Under the pieces are notes generated by a model. It was given only the letters and a program-made list of their open reading frames with translations, did no database searches and had not been told where the DNA came from. The position numbers and the translations under genes are program-made. Shown here piece after piece: positions 52,441 to 61,135 of a stretch of 64,000 nucleotides of DNA; within the stretch, counting starts at the first letter, position 1; every line of letters begins with the position of its first letter. Origin of the DNA: Paraburkholderia sediminicola (GTDB lineage: Bacteria > Pseudomonadota > Gammaproteobacteria > Burkholderiales > Burkholderiaceae); assembly GCF_902859805.1 (NCBI RefSeq), contig NZ_CADIKC010000012.1, positions 62,001 through 126,000 on the forward strand, read 5' to 3'.

Positions 52441-53199
52441 TTAACTAAAACTGAGCAGCTGATTGGCGGACTGATCGTTCTTGTCCGCGTTTTCCAGCAG
52501 CTTGGTCTGCATCTGGAACTGGCGGGCGTTGGTGATCATCGCAACCATCGCGCTGACCGGATTCACGTTGCTGCCTTCAAGCGATGCCGGCGCCAGCGTG
52601 ACGGCCGGATCGGCGTCGGCGGCATTGCCGTCGGCGGTGCGAAAGAGGCCGTCGTCGCCGCGCGTCATGGTTTGCGGATCCGGATTCACCAGCTTCAGCT
52701 GATCGACCGTTACGACTGCCGTCGGCGGGTCGCCCGGCGTCAGCGCGGACACCGTGCCGTCCTTGCCGATGGTGATTTCCGCACCCGGCGGCACCGATAC
52801 CGGGCCGCCGTTGCCGAGCACCGTCTGGTTCATGGCGTTCACCAGTTGACCGTTCTCGTCGACGTGCAGATTGCCGGCACGCGTATAGGCCTCGTTGCCG
52901 TCGGCGGTTTGCACCGCCAGCCAGCCCGGACCCTGAATCGCCACGTCGAGCGGGTTGCCCGTCTGCTGGATCGGCCCCGGCGTGTAGTCGGCGCCCGGCG
53001 TCGACGACAGCACGAAGGTACGCGTGGTGTCGTCGTTGACCGAACTGCCGTCGCCGAACGACATCGGCACGGCGCGGAACGTCGCAAGCTGCGCGCGAAA
53101 GCCGGTGGTCGAGGCGTTCGCCAGGTTGTTGGCAACGATAGCCTGCTGTTCGAGCGCTTGTGTGCTGCCCGACATCGCGGTGTAGATCAGCCGATCCAT
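52441..53199 (-). CDS. flgF: Flagellar proximal rod protein FlgF
   Basis: 252 residues: MDRLIYTAMSGSTQALEQQA, NNLANASTTGFRAQLATFRA, and C-terminal GSNVNPVSAMVAMITNARQF. It is part of the proximal rod. Spacing to flgE is 20 bases. The ribosome site is weak. Confidence 0.95.
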   Translation of the reverse strand: MDRLIYTAMSGSTQALEQQAIVANNLANASTTGFRAQLATFRAVPMSFGDGSSVNDDTTRTFVLSSTPGADYTPGPIQQTGNPLDVAIQGPGWLAVQTADGNEAYTRAGNLHVDENGQLVNAMNQTVLGNGGPVSVPPGAEITIGKDGTVSALTPGDPPTAVVTVDQLKLVNPDPQTMTRGDDGLFRTADGNAADADPAVTLAPASLEGSNVNPVSAMVAMITNARQFQMQTKLLENADKNDQSANQLLSFS

Positions 53200-53219
53200 G
53201 ATGGGTTAGTCCCGGTCGC

Positions 53220-54731
53220 TTACAGGTTGATCAGGGTCTGGTCGACGGTCTGCTGGGTCTTGATCGTCTGCGCGTTCGCCTGATAGTTGCGCTGCGCGGT
53301 GATCAGGTTCACCAGTTCGCTCGTCAGATCCACGTTCGAGTTTTCCACCGCGCCGCCCTGCAGCACGCCGTGGTTGGTCGAGCCCGGCGTGGAGATCTGC
53401 GCGACACCCGATTGCGAGGTCTGCTGGAACTCGTTGTTACCGAGATTCACGAGGCCGTTCTGGTTCGAGAAGTTCGCGAGCACGACCTGGCCGAGCGCCG
53501 CGGTCTGCTGGTTCGAGTAATTGCCGGTCAGCGTGCCGTCGGAGCCGATCGTGAAGCTCGTCAGCGTGCCGGCTGCGTAGCCGTCGGGCTGCAGCGAGTT
53601 CACGCCGTCCTTGCCGCCGTACTGCGTCGTGCCGGCGATGTTCAGCGTCAGGTTCTGCGGCGTCGACGAACCATCAGTGGTCGGAATGCTGAAGTTGAAC
53701 ACGAACGGCGTGGTGGTAGCGACGCCGGCCGCATTGGTGGTACCGAGCAGCGTGCCCGACGAGTTGAAATTCGCGTGGCCAACCAGGCTCGCGGTGCCGG
53801 TCGAGGTGCCCGCGTACACGTTCCACGTACCGGCCGAGGTCTTGGCGAAATACATGTTGACCGTCTGCGAGCCGCCGAGCGAGTCATAGACCGTCGTGCT
53901 GGTCGAGTAGTTGTACGTCGACGAACTGTTCTGATTGAAGGCCACCGGGGTCGGCGCGACCGCGTAGCTGTCGCCGGTCGCCGGCGTGCCGGTGAACGTG
54001 ATGGTCTGGCCGTTGCCGAGCTGGATCGCCGTACCTGCCGTGTACGTTGCGGAGGCGGTCGTGGTGCCGAGCGTGCTGTCAGTCACCGTATAGGTCGTCG
54101 GGCTTGTGAAGTTGACGGTGTAGTTGTCGTTGTTCGTGCCAGACGCGGTGTTCGTAATGGTCGCGCCGGTCGTCGTGAGCGTGCCTGCGTTGGTGCCGCC
54201 GGGCGTCACCGCCGGCGTACCCAGCATCAGCGGATCCTGCGCATTCAGGTTCAAACCGGCGACGATCTTGGTGGTCGCTTGCGGCGCGATGTTCGCGGTC
54301 GGCACGCTGAGCGGCACGGTCTGCGCGGTGTTGATAATGCCCGCGCTGTTCGCGGCGTAGCCCATCAGCTGCAGGCCCTGCGCGTTGGTGATGTTGCCGT
54401 TCTTGTCGAGCTGGAACACGCCGTTGCGCGAGTACACCAGCGAGCCGTTGTTCGACAGCTGGAAGAAACCGTTGCCGTTGATCGCGACGTCGAGCGCCTG
54501 GTTCGTGCTGGTGATCGTGCCTTGCGAGAACTGCTGCTGCACTTCAGAAAGCTTGGTGCCGATGCCGACCTGGTTGCCCACCGCGGTCGCCACCGAATTG
54601 GCGTACATGTCGGCGAATTGCGCCGCGCCGCTCTTGAAGCCAACGGTGTTCGCGTTGGCAATGTTGTTGCCGATCACGTCGAGGTCGCTCGACGACGCGG
54701 ACAAACCACTCAAACCTTGTTGGTAACCCAT
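53220..54731 (-). CDS. flgE: Flagellar hook protein FlgE
   Basis: 503 residues, longer than enteric FlgE (~400). The N-terminal core MGYQQGLSGLSASSSDLDVI, GNNIANANTVGFKSGAAQFA, and the C-terminal ENSNVDLTSELVNLITAQRN block are standard. The extra length includes a Thr/Gly-rich beta segment at ~203-260 related to those in FlgK and FlgL. FlgE is the universal joint of the hook. GGAGACC precedes ATG. Confidence 0.95.
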   Translation of the reverse strand: MGYQQGLSGLSASSSDLDVIGNNIANANTVGFKSGAAQFADMYANSVATAVGNQVGIGTKLSEVQQQFSQGTITSTNQALDVAINGNGFFQLSNNGSLVYSRNGVFQLDKNGNITNAQGLQLMGYAANSAGIINTAQTVPLSVPTANIAPQATTKIVAGLNLNAQDPLMLGTPAVTPGGTNAGTLTTTGATITNTASGTNNDNYTVNFTSPTTYTVTDSTLGTTTASATYTAGTAIQLGNGQTITFTGTPATGDSYAVAPTPVAFNQNSSSTYNYSTSTTVYDSLGGSQTVNMYFAKTSAGTWNVYAGTSTGTASLVGHANFNSSGTLLGTTNAAGVATTTPFVFNFSIPTTDGSSTPQNLTLNIAGTTQYGGKDGVNSLQPDGYAAGTLTSFTIGSDGTLTGNYSNQQTAALGQVVLANFSNQNGLVNLGNNEFQQTSQSGVAQISTPGSTNHGVLQGGAVENSNVDLTSELVNLITAQRNYQANAQTIKTQQTVDQTLINL

Positions 54732-54774
54732 AACGGTCTCCGTATCTGGAAAGTCGTAACTGACTGAATCTGAA

Positions 54775-55506
54775 TCAGAGGATGGCGGCGACGCTGGTCA
54801 GCCCCACGGTCGTGCCGTTCGACAGCACGAGGCCCGGCGTACCGCTGCTCTGCATGACGACGCTTTGCACCGTTGCGCCCGTGAGCGTCGTGGCCGTTGC
54901 CTGCTGACCGTTGATCGTGCCGACCGCGCTGATCGTGTAGCTGCCGTCGGGCAACGTGTTGCCGGCCGAGTCGGTCGGCGTCCAGCCCACCGGAATCGTG
55001 CCTGCCGACTGCTTGCCGAGGTCGATCGTGTTGACGATCGTGCCCGCCGAGTTCTTCACGACCACCTGCAGATCGCTCACCGAATTGGCGAGCTGCACGC
55101 CGAACGCGCCGGCCTTGCCGCTTGCAACCGACACCGAGCTTCCCGGCGCGAGCACGGTCGAGCCGATCAGCAGCGCGGCTTGCGACTGCTGGCCTGCCGA
55201 CATCTGCGTGGCGAGCGAGGTGAGCGTGGTGTTCAGTTGGCTGATGCCCGACACCGTGTTGATCTGGGCCAGCTGCGAGGTCATCTGCGAGCTGTCCATC
55301 GGATTGGTCGGATCCTGATTCTTCAGCTGCGCGACGAGCAGTTGCAGGAACGTGTTCTGCAGATCGGTCGCCGAGGTGCCGGACGTGCTGCCGGTCGAGC
55401 TGGTCGAACTGGTCGCGCTCTTGGTGCTGCTCGTGCCGTTCATCGTATCGAGCAGCGTTTGCGACACGTTCGTGCCGTTGCTGCCGATGGTGGTGTTGGT
55501 GGTCAA
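54775..55506 (-). CDS. flgD: Flagellar hook cap protein FlgD
   Basis: 243 residues. A Ser/Thr-rich N-terminus, the export/cap motif LQNTFLQLLVAQLKNQDPTN + PMDSSQMTSQLAQINTVSGI, and a C-terminal Ig-like domain (GWTPTDSAGNTLPDGSYTIS). FlgD caps the growing hook. The start is a TTG (55506) with a strong GAGGAG site, an unusual start in this locus. Confidence 0.93.
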   Translation of the reverse strand: MTTNTTIGSNGTNVSQTLLDTMNGTSSTKSATSSTSSTGSTSGTSATDLQNTFLQLLVAQLKNQDPTNPMDSSQMTSQLAQINTVSGISQLNTTLTSLATQMSAGQQSQAALLIGSTVLAPGSSVSVASGKAGAFGVQLANSVSDLQVVVKNSAGTIVNTIDLGKQSAGTIPVGWTPTDSAGNTLPDGSYTISAVGTINGQQATATTLTGATVQSVVMQSSGTPGLVLSNGTTVGLTSVAAIL

Positions 55507-55516
55507 GGAATTCTCC

Positions 55517-55942
55517 TCAGGTTCCGATCGTGAGCGTTTTCAACATCAGTGTCTTGGCGGTGTTCAGGGTCTCGACGTTGGCCTGGTACGAGCGCGAGGC
55601 CGAGATCATGTTGACCATTTCCTGCACCGGGTCGACGTTGGGCAGCGTGACGTAGCCGTCCGGATTAGCCGCCGGATTGCCGGGGTCGTAGGCGGTCTTC
55701 ATCGGCGTCGGGTCGTCGACCACGCCGGTGACCTGCACGCCGCCGATCTGCTGACCGGAGCCCGTGCGCTCGCCACCGATCGGGCTGACCGCGAACACAA
55801 CCTGCTTGGCCTTATACGGCTGGCCGTCCGGGCCGGTGGTGCTGTCAGCGTTGGCGAGATTCGACGCCGTCACGTTGAGCCGCTGCGACTGCGCTGACAT
55901 CGCGGAGCCTGCAACGCCAAAAATGTTCATCAGGGATGGCAT
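55517..55942 (-). CDS. flgC: Flagellar proximal rod protein FlgC
   Basis: 141 residues: FGVAGSAMSAQSQRLNVTAS, NLANADSTTGPDGQPYKAKQ, and the C-terminal YVTLPNVDPVQEMVNMISAS + RSYQANVETLNTAK. It is part of the proximal rod. A 107-base gap separates it from flgB, larger than usual. Confidence 0.96.
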   Translation of the reverse strand: MPSLMNIFGVAGSAMSAQSQRLNVTASNLANADSTTGPDGQPYKAKQVVFAVSPIGGERTGSGQQIGGVQVTGVVDDPTPMKTAYDPGNPAANPDGYVTLPNVDPVQEMVNMISASRSYQANVETLNTAKTLMLKTLTIGT

Positions 55943-56049
55943 GTTTCCTGACCTCTCCTACCGGTCTTATCCGGCTTCAAGTTAAATCCCGTAGCGATTG
56001 TTCCTGCCTGCTGCATATCTGGTACTGCGCCGGTCGTTGTGCCGGCTAT

Positions 56050-56544
56050 TTACGAACCCGACTGGATTGCCGCGAGCATCGTCTTGATCTGGCCTGACAG
56101 CACCGTCATGCCCGATTCGAAGTGCAACGTGTTGTCCGCGAACTGCACGCGCTCCGTATCGATGTCGACCGTGTTGCCGTCGAGCGCGGGTTGCGTCGGA
56201 ATGCGGTACTGCAGATTGCCGTAGTCGTCCGGCGTGCCGCCGGTCGGCGTCAGCGTCGTCTTGCCGGACATGTGACCCGGCGCGGTCGACACCATCGACA
56301 TGCCGCTCGTCACCCCTGCGGGCTGCGTCATGGCGAGCGTCGAGTTGTTCGAGGCGCCCGTGCCCGCACCGCCGCCGGTCTTCTTCAGCGCGCCGGCCAG
56401 CGACGAGGCGAAGTCGACGTCGCGCGCCTTGTACCCGGGGGTATCGGCGTTGGCGATATTCGACGACAGCAGTTCCTGCCGGTAAGCGCGTACATCGAGC
56501 GCCTGGCGGCCAAAGGCGAATTCGGCATCGAGTTTGTCCAGCAT
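56050..56544 (-). CDS. flgB: Flagellar proximal rod protein FlgB
   Basis: 164 residues: LDAEFAFGRQALDVRAYRQE, LLSSNIANADTPGYKARDVD, and C-terminal LDGNTVDIDTERVQFADNTL. It is the first gene of the leftward flgB-J operon, divergent from flgA. GGAG precedes ATG. It carries an extra Thr/Gly-rich stretch in the middle (about 55-100). Confidence 0.95.
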   Translation of the reverse strand: MLDKLDAEFAFGRQALDVRAYRQELLSSNIANADTPGYKARDVDFASSLAGALKKTGGGAGTGASNNSTLAMTQPAGVTSGMSMVSTAPGHMSGKTTLTPTGGTPDDYGNLQYRIPTQPALDGNTVDIDTERVQFADNTLHFESGMTVLSGQIKTMLAAIQSGS

Positions 56545-56762
56545 AGAAATCTCCGGAGAACGTTCCCGAGGCTTCCCGTTTTGTGCGTCGCGTAAGGATT
56601 GCGTCCGCCGGGAAGACCTTTTTGCATGAAGTGCATCTTATGGGCCGAACGCAAGTGGCAATCGGACGAATAACCGGGAAAGGGGGCTTCTATTCAACGT
56701 TTGCGCAATGGGGCCGCTCACTAGAATGCAAGGCGTACCGATGCATTCGATGGAGAAACACG

Positions 56763-58316
56763 ATGGACCAGCCCACCTTCGATCCGACGCACCGCGCAAG
56801 CTGCGTGGCGGCGCATCGCGTGAGTGCGGGCCCGGTGCGGCGTGCTTCGCGCGGTGCATCCCGTCTACTGACTCGTCTTGTTGTGAATCTCGCGGTATGG
56901 GTTGCCGGGGGCATCGTGCTGCTGCCGGCTTCGACCCAGGCCCAGCAGGCTCAGGACGCAGGCGGTCCGATCGTGATTCCCGGCCCGGGCGAAAAGAATC
57001 CGGCCGCGCTCAACGAGCTGGCCGCGCAGATGCAGGCAACGCCCGCGAAACGCACGGGCTCGGCCGCGACGCTCGCCGCCGCTACCGCGCAGTCGCTGAC
57101 GCCGGGGCCGGTCGCGCGCGACGCCGATCAATTCACGCGCGCCGCCAACGCGAGCGGCTCGATCGTCATTCCGGGCGCAGGCGAGCCGCCTGCCGCGCCG
57201 CAAATGATCCGCACCAATTTCAAACCCGACGCGAACGGGGTCGTGACGATTCCCGCGCCGGGAAGCGCCAATGCGGCCGCGGCTACGGCTACGGCTGCAA
57301 CCAATCCGCCGGCCGGAATTGCGCGCATCAATGTGACGCCGGGTTCCCGTCAGATCGTGCCGGTTGTGGTGACGCCGGCTCAGTCGATCAATGCCGGGCG
57401 GCAAACCGGCGGTGTGCAGTCGGTCGTCGCCAATGCGCCTGCCGGCGTAGCCGCCAATGCACCAGCGTCCGCGTCCGGTGGCTTCGACAGCCTTGCCTCG
57501 CGCGGCGAGCCGCCGCAACTGGGCGCAAACGGCAAACCCGTCGTGACCACAGCGGTAGCCGCACCGACACCCGCGCCGATGCCGACACCGCCAGCCACCA
57601 TCGCCCGCACGCCGTCGATGCGCGAGGTGGCGCCGGCCGTCGCTCAACAGAATCTGCGCCCCGCCGCAGTGGCGCAACCCGTCCCGCTGGCTGGCCAGCA
57701 AGACGCCGAGGCGATTCGCAGCGCCGCGCTCGCCTTCCTGCAGCAGCAATCGGCGGGCTTGCCCGGCAAGGTCGAAATCACCGTCGCGCCAGCGTTTCCG
57801 CGCGGGCTCGCAGCCTGCATGATGCTCGAGCCCTTCATGCCCAGCGGCGCGCGCCTGTGGGGCCGCATGACCGTCGGGGTGCGCTGCGCCGGCGAACGGC
57901 CGTGGACCATCTATCTGCAAGCGCGCGTTTCGCTGCGCGCCACCTACTATCTGGCCGCCCGCACAATGGCGCCAGGCGAAGTGTTCACCTCCGCCGACCT
58001 CGTCGCGCGCGACGGCGACCTGACCGGCTTGCCGCAGGCGATCGTCACCGATCCGTCACAGGCGGTCGGCTCGGTGTCGCTCGTGCGCATCGCCGGCGGC
58101 ATGCCACTGCGCCGCGACATGCTGAAAAGCGCCTCGTCGGTATCGATCGGGCAAACGGTGCGGGTTGTCGCGGCGGGCGACGGTTTCGCGATTTCGGCCG
58201 AAGGCAGCGCGATGAACAACGCGTCGCCGGGCCAGCAGGTGCGGGTGAAGACGGCCAACGGCCAGATCATCTCCGGCATTGTCAAGGATGGTTCGACGGT
58301 GGAGATTCAGTTGTGA
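56763..58316 (+). CDS. flgA: P-ring assembly chaperone FlgA with a long extension
   Basis: 517 residues, about twice the usual FlgA length. A membrane/signal segment lies near residues 38-60 (ending ASTQAQ). Residues ~60-330 are Ala/Pro/Gly-rich and hold three similar motifs, PIVIPGPGE (~70), SIVIPGAGE (~133) and VVTIPAPGS (~170). The real FlgA domain follows: FLQQQSAGLPGKVEITVAPA, then TYYLAARTMAPGEVFTSADL and VRVKTANGQIISGIVKDGS. It helps assemble FlgI into the P ring. GGAG lies before ATG 56763. Confidence 0.9.
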   Translation: MDQPTFDPTHRASCVAAHRVSAGPVRRASRGASRLLTRLVVNLAVWVAGGIVLLPASTQAQQAQDAGGPIVIPGPGEKNPAALNELAAQMQATPAKRTGSAATLAAATAQSLTPGPVARDADQFTRAANASGSIVIPGAGEPPAAPQMIRTNFKPDANGVVTIPAPGSANAAAATATAATNPPAGIARINVTPGSRQIVPVVVTPAQSINAGRQTGGVQSVVANAPAGVAANAPASASGGFDSLASRGEPPQLGANGKPVVTTAVAAPTPAPMPTPPATIARTPSMREVAPAVAQQNLRPAAVAQPVPLAGQQDAEAIRSAALAFLQQQSAGLPGKVEITVAPAFPRGLAACMMLEPFMPSGARLWGRMTVGVRCAGERPWTIYLQARVSLRATYYLAARTMAPGEVFTSADLVARDGDLTGLPQAIVTDPSQAVGSVSLVRIAGGMPLRRDMLKSASSVSIGQTVRVVAAGDGFAISAEGSAMNNASPGQQVRVKTANGQIISGIVKDGSTVEIQL

Positions 58317-58458
58317 AGCGGGCCGGCGGCAAGCCAGGCAACCCGCCCGCCAGCGTGGAGTCACACGTGACGGACGGTACGGCTGGCGGAGCGATTGTCG
58401 AACCCGTCGTGGGGCCGGATCGTCTTGAAGGACGAGGCAAAACCTGGAGCGATTGCGC

Positions 58459-58486
58459 TAAAGTTTTGATCAGCGCTTGCCGTTAT
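58459..58486 (+). promoter_or_regulatory. Sigma-28 (FliA) type promoter of flgM-flgN
   Basis: TAAAGTTT, 12 bases, GCCGTTAT, one base longer in the spacer than ideal; the -35 element is a perfect match. It lies about 30 bases before flgM, as expected for the FliA-dependent feedback on the anti-sigma factor. Confidence 0.78.
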
Positions 58487-58514
58487 AAAGATCAAATCGT
58501 TCAGGAAGCCCATC

Positions 58515-58871
58515 GTGAAAGTCGATTCCACAACCAATTCGAATCTGCCGACGTTGAAAGACGCCCTGTCGCGCTCGCAGCAAAGCGACGCGACGACCGC
58601 GAACAGCAACGCGCAGACTGCAGGCACGAGCTCGCCGACCACCACCACCAGCGGTTCGGGCGACGCCAGCGTCAGCCTGTCGGGTCTGTCGCAGCATCTG
58701 CGCAGCCTCGCGGCGTCCGGCTCGGCCGATATCGACACGGCGCATGTCGCGTCGATCAAGGCAGCCATCAAGGACGGCTCGCTGAAGATCGACTCCAGCA
58801 AGATCGCCGACGGCGTGCTGAATACCGCGCGCGAACTGTTGCAAAGCAAAACCTCGTCGACCGGCAACTAA
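58515..58871 (+). CDS. flgM: Anti-sigma-28 factor FlgM
   Basis: 118 residues from a GTG start (AGGAAG upstream). A disordered Ser/Thr/Gln-rich first half and a C-terminal helical sigma-binding part, IDTAHVASIKAAIKDGSLKI + DSSKIADGVLNTARELL. FlgM holds FliA inactive until the hook is done and is then exported. It has its own sigma-28 type promoter. Confidence 0.93.
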   Translation: MKVDSTTNSNLPTLKDALSRSQQSDATTANSNAQTAGTSSPTTTTSGSGDASVSLSGLSQHLRSLAASGSADIDTAHVASIKAAIKDGSLKIDSSKIADGVLNTARELLQSKTSSTGN

Positions 58872-58965
58872 TCGACGCATCGAAGTACGGTGAATTGCCG
58901 GGCGGCATTCGACAAACCCGGCTCGTGAATCAAGCGCGAGCCGTCGTGTTCAGCGAGTTGTTGAG

Positions 58966-59412
58966 ATGAAAGACGCCCTGCTTGCCACCCTCATCGAAGA
59001 ATATTCGGCCGTCGAGGCGTTCGCCTCGATTCTGACGCTCGAGACCAAGGCGCTAACTGCCTTGTCGCCGCTGGAACTGCTGCCGCCGATCGTCGAGAAG
59101 AAAACCGAGTTGATCGGCCTGCTCGCCAGACTCGAGACCACCCGCGACACGCTGCTTGCGGAAATGGGCTTTCCGGCCGGCTGGCCCGGCATGGAGCTCG
59201 CGGCCAGCGCGGATGCGCGGCTCGCCGACCAATGGGCGCTGCTGCAAAAGGCCGCCGAGCGGGCGCGGCGCTTCAATACGAGTAATGGCGAACTGATCCG
59301 TGTGCGGATGGACTACAACCAGCGCGCACTGACGGCGCTGCAAGTGGCCGTGCCGCAGAAGGTCGGTTTCTACGGACCGGATGGCCGGATTCCCGCGCGC
59401 CCCGCGGCCTGA
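58966..59412 (+). CDS. flgN: Flagellar chaperone FlgN
   Basis: 148 residues, helical: MKDALLATLIEEYSAVEAFA, ILTLETKALTALSPLELLPP, KKTELIGLLARLETTRDTLL, and C-terminal RMDYNQRALTALQVA. It escorts FlgK and FlgL to the export gate. It follows flgM by 94 bases. Confidence 0.92.
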   Translation: MKDALLATLIEEYSAVEAFASILTLETKALTALSPLELLPPIVEKKTELIGLLARLETTRDTLLAEMGFPAGWPGMELAASADARLADQWALLQKAAERARRFNTSNGELIRVRMDYNQRALTALQVAVPQKVGFYGPDGRIPARPAA

Positions 59413-59473
59413 AGATTTCGCCGCGTCGGCGCGTTTCCCGCGCCGACGCAATCGAGTAGATTGCTTTGAACAA

Positions 59474-59507
59474 AAAAGGGCTCGTCTTTGACGAGCCCTT
59501 TTGTTTT
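59474..59507 (+). terminator. Intrinsic terminator after flgN
   Basis: A 13-bp stem AAAAGGGCTCGTC / GACGAGCCCTTTT with a 3-base loop, followed by GTTTT. It ends the flgAMN unit. The rest of the 308-base gap to hicA holds only the operator candidate described below. Confidence 0.9.
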
Positions 59508-59691
59508 CCCCCTCCCGCATGGGCACCCAAGCCCGCCGCCAACGCGCATTAGCCATCCGGCCAGGTCGCGCGAAATTCTCCACCACGTTGAAATCACGGC
59601 TTCCCCCATCGGGCTTATCCGCCGTCACGCGCAGCTTTCGAGGCTGCCTTTGACGAACCGGGCGGAGCGCTACCCACTGGCGAAGTTGTGT

Positions 59692-59707
59692 AATCGTGTG
59701 TACGATT
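59692..59707. promoter_or_regulatory. Candidate HicB operator
   Basis: AATCGT, 4 bases, ACGATT, 14 bases before the hicA start. HicB proteins with a DNA-binding C-terminus repress their own operon at such palindromes; the link here is by position. Confidence 0.5.
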
Positions 59708-59720
59708 CGAGGCGTGCAAC

Positions 59721-59903
59721 ATGAACAGTGCCGAGGCCGTCAAAGTAATTCAAGCGGATGGTTGGCGGCTGATCCGCATATCGGGCAGCCATCACCATTT
59801 CCGGCACGCGGTAAAAACCGGTCTCGTGACAATCCCGCATCCGAAGAATGATCTTCCGCCCGGCACACTGAACAGCATCTTGAAACAGGCAGGCCTGAAA
59901 TGA
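59721..59903 (+). CDS. hicA: HicA-family mRNA interferase toxin
   Basis: 60 residues, normal HicA length. AVKVIQADGWRLIRISGSHH + HF carries the catalytic His (residues 24-26 are HHH), and TIPHPKNDLPPGTLNSILKQ is the conserved C-terminal half. It cleaves mRNA when free of HicB. GAGG precedes ATG. Its stop overlaps hicB by 4 bases. Confidence 0.92.
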   Translation: MNSAEAVKVIQADGWRLIRISGSHHHFRHAVKTGLVTIPHPKNDLPPGTLNSILKQAGLK

Positions 59904-60310
59904 AGAACCTGATTTTCCCAATCGCGATCGAGCCTGGTGACACGCATCAGGCGTTCGGCGTGGTTGTCCCCGATATGCCGGGTTGTCATTCGGCGGGAGA
60001 TTCGCTGGAAGAAGCCTACGCGAACGCGAAGGAGGCGATCGAGGCGCATCTGGATACGCTGCTCGACGAAGGGTTGCCGATTCCCGAACGGCTGACACTG
60101 GACGAGCATCGGCGTAATCCGGACTACGTAGGTTTCACGTGGGGTTTCGTGACAACGCGGAATATTCCGGCGTTGAAGAAGGCGGTGCGCATCAACATCT
60201 CACTGCCCGAGGCGCTGGTTCAGGATATTGACACCTACGCCCAGGCGCGTGGCATGTCGCGTTCAGCGTTTCTCGCGCTGGCCGCGGAGCATGAGATGGC
60301 GGACGCGTAA
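59900..60310 (+). CDS. hicB: HicB-family antitoxin with ribbon-helix-helix C-terminus
   Basis: 136 residues. The N-terminal HicB fold (AFGVVVPDMPGCHSAGDSLE, EAYANAKEAIEAHLDTLLDE) binds the toxin; the C-terminal part (INISLPEALVQDIDTYAQAR, GMSRSAFLALAAEHE) is an RHH DNA-binding unit. It blocks HicA and represses the operon. The pair sits between flgN and fliA, outside the flagellar transcripts. Confidence 0.92.
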   Translation: MKNLIFPIAIEPGDTHQAFGVVVPDMPGCHSAGDSLEEAYANAKEAIEAHLDTLLDEGLPIPERLTLDEHRRNPDYVGFTWGFVTTRNIPALKKAVRINISLPEALVQDIDTYAQARGMSRSAFLALAAEHEMADA

Positions 60311-60372
60311 CAGGAGAGCCGAGAAGACCGGGCGGACGTTTCGCGCACCGCCGGCCAACCATTCATCTCAGT

Positions 60373-61107
60373 TCAGGTCGCCTCGGCGTTTGCCCAGGCC
60401 ATTTCGCGCAGACGCGTGCGCAGGCGCGCCACAGCCTGGCTGTGCAACTGACACACCCGCGATTCGCTGACTTCCATCACCGCGCCGATTTCGCGCAGGT
60501 TCATGCCGCGTTCGTAGTACAGCGACATCAGCAGCTTCTCGCGCTCCGGCAGGCGGTCGATCGCCTCGACCAGCGCCGAGCGCAGACTGTCGTCCAGCAG
60601 CGCCGACAGCGGGTCCGAATGATCGACGCAGTAACGGTCGAGAAACGGTTCGTCGTCCGCGGAACGGTCGAAGTCTTCGTAATAGATCAGCTGGCTGCCG
60701 TGCAGATCCTGGAGCATCGACTGATACTCGTCGAGCGGCATTTGCAGATGCTCGGCGATCTCCGTTTCGCTCGCCGAGCGGCCCAGATTCTGTTCGACCT
60801 TGTGAACGGCAGATTCGACTTCGCGCGACGTGCGCCGCAAGCTGCGCGGCAACCAGTCGTTGCTGCGCAGCTCGTCGAGCATCGCGCCGCGAATCCGCTG
60901 GCTGGCGTAAGTCTCGAACTGCGCGCCCTGGTCTTCCTTGTAGCGGCTCGCGGCGTCCAGCAGGCCGATCATGCCGGCCTGGATCAGGTCGTCGAGATCA
61001 ACGCTTGCCGGCATCTTGGCAACGAGCTGCAAGCCGAGGCGACGCACGAGAGGCGCGTACTTCGTCAGAACGTCGGCTTGGGAAATCTTTCCCTGAGCGT
61101 TATACAT
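60373..61107 (-). CDS. fliA: Flagellar sigma factor FliA (sigma-28)
   Basis: 244 residues. Region 2 VDLDDLIQAGMIGLLDAASR and FETYASQRIRGAMLDELRSN, region 3, and region 4 with LPEREKLLMSLYYERGMNLR + EIGAVMEVSESRVCQLHSQ. It directs late flagellar genes (including, in this window, the flgM, ycgR and fliS promoters) and is held by FlgM. ATG 61107 has AGGGGAG upstream. Confidence 0.95.
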   Translation of the reverse strand: MYNAQGKISQADVLTKYAPLVRRLGLQLVAKMPASVDLDDLIQAGMIGLLDAASRYKEDQGAQFETYASQRIRGAMLDELRSNDWLPRSLRRTSREVESAVHKVEQNLGRSASETEIAEHLQMPLDEYQSMLQDLHGSQLIYYEDFDRSADDEPFLDRYCVDHSDPLSALLDDSLRSALVEAIDRLPEREKLLMSLYYERGMNLREIGAVMEVSESRVCQLHSQAVARLRTRLREMAWANAEAT

Positions 61108-61135
61108 CGTGCTCCCCTTGTCCTTGTGCCGCCTC

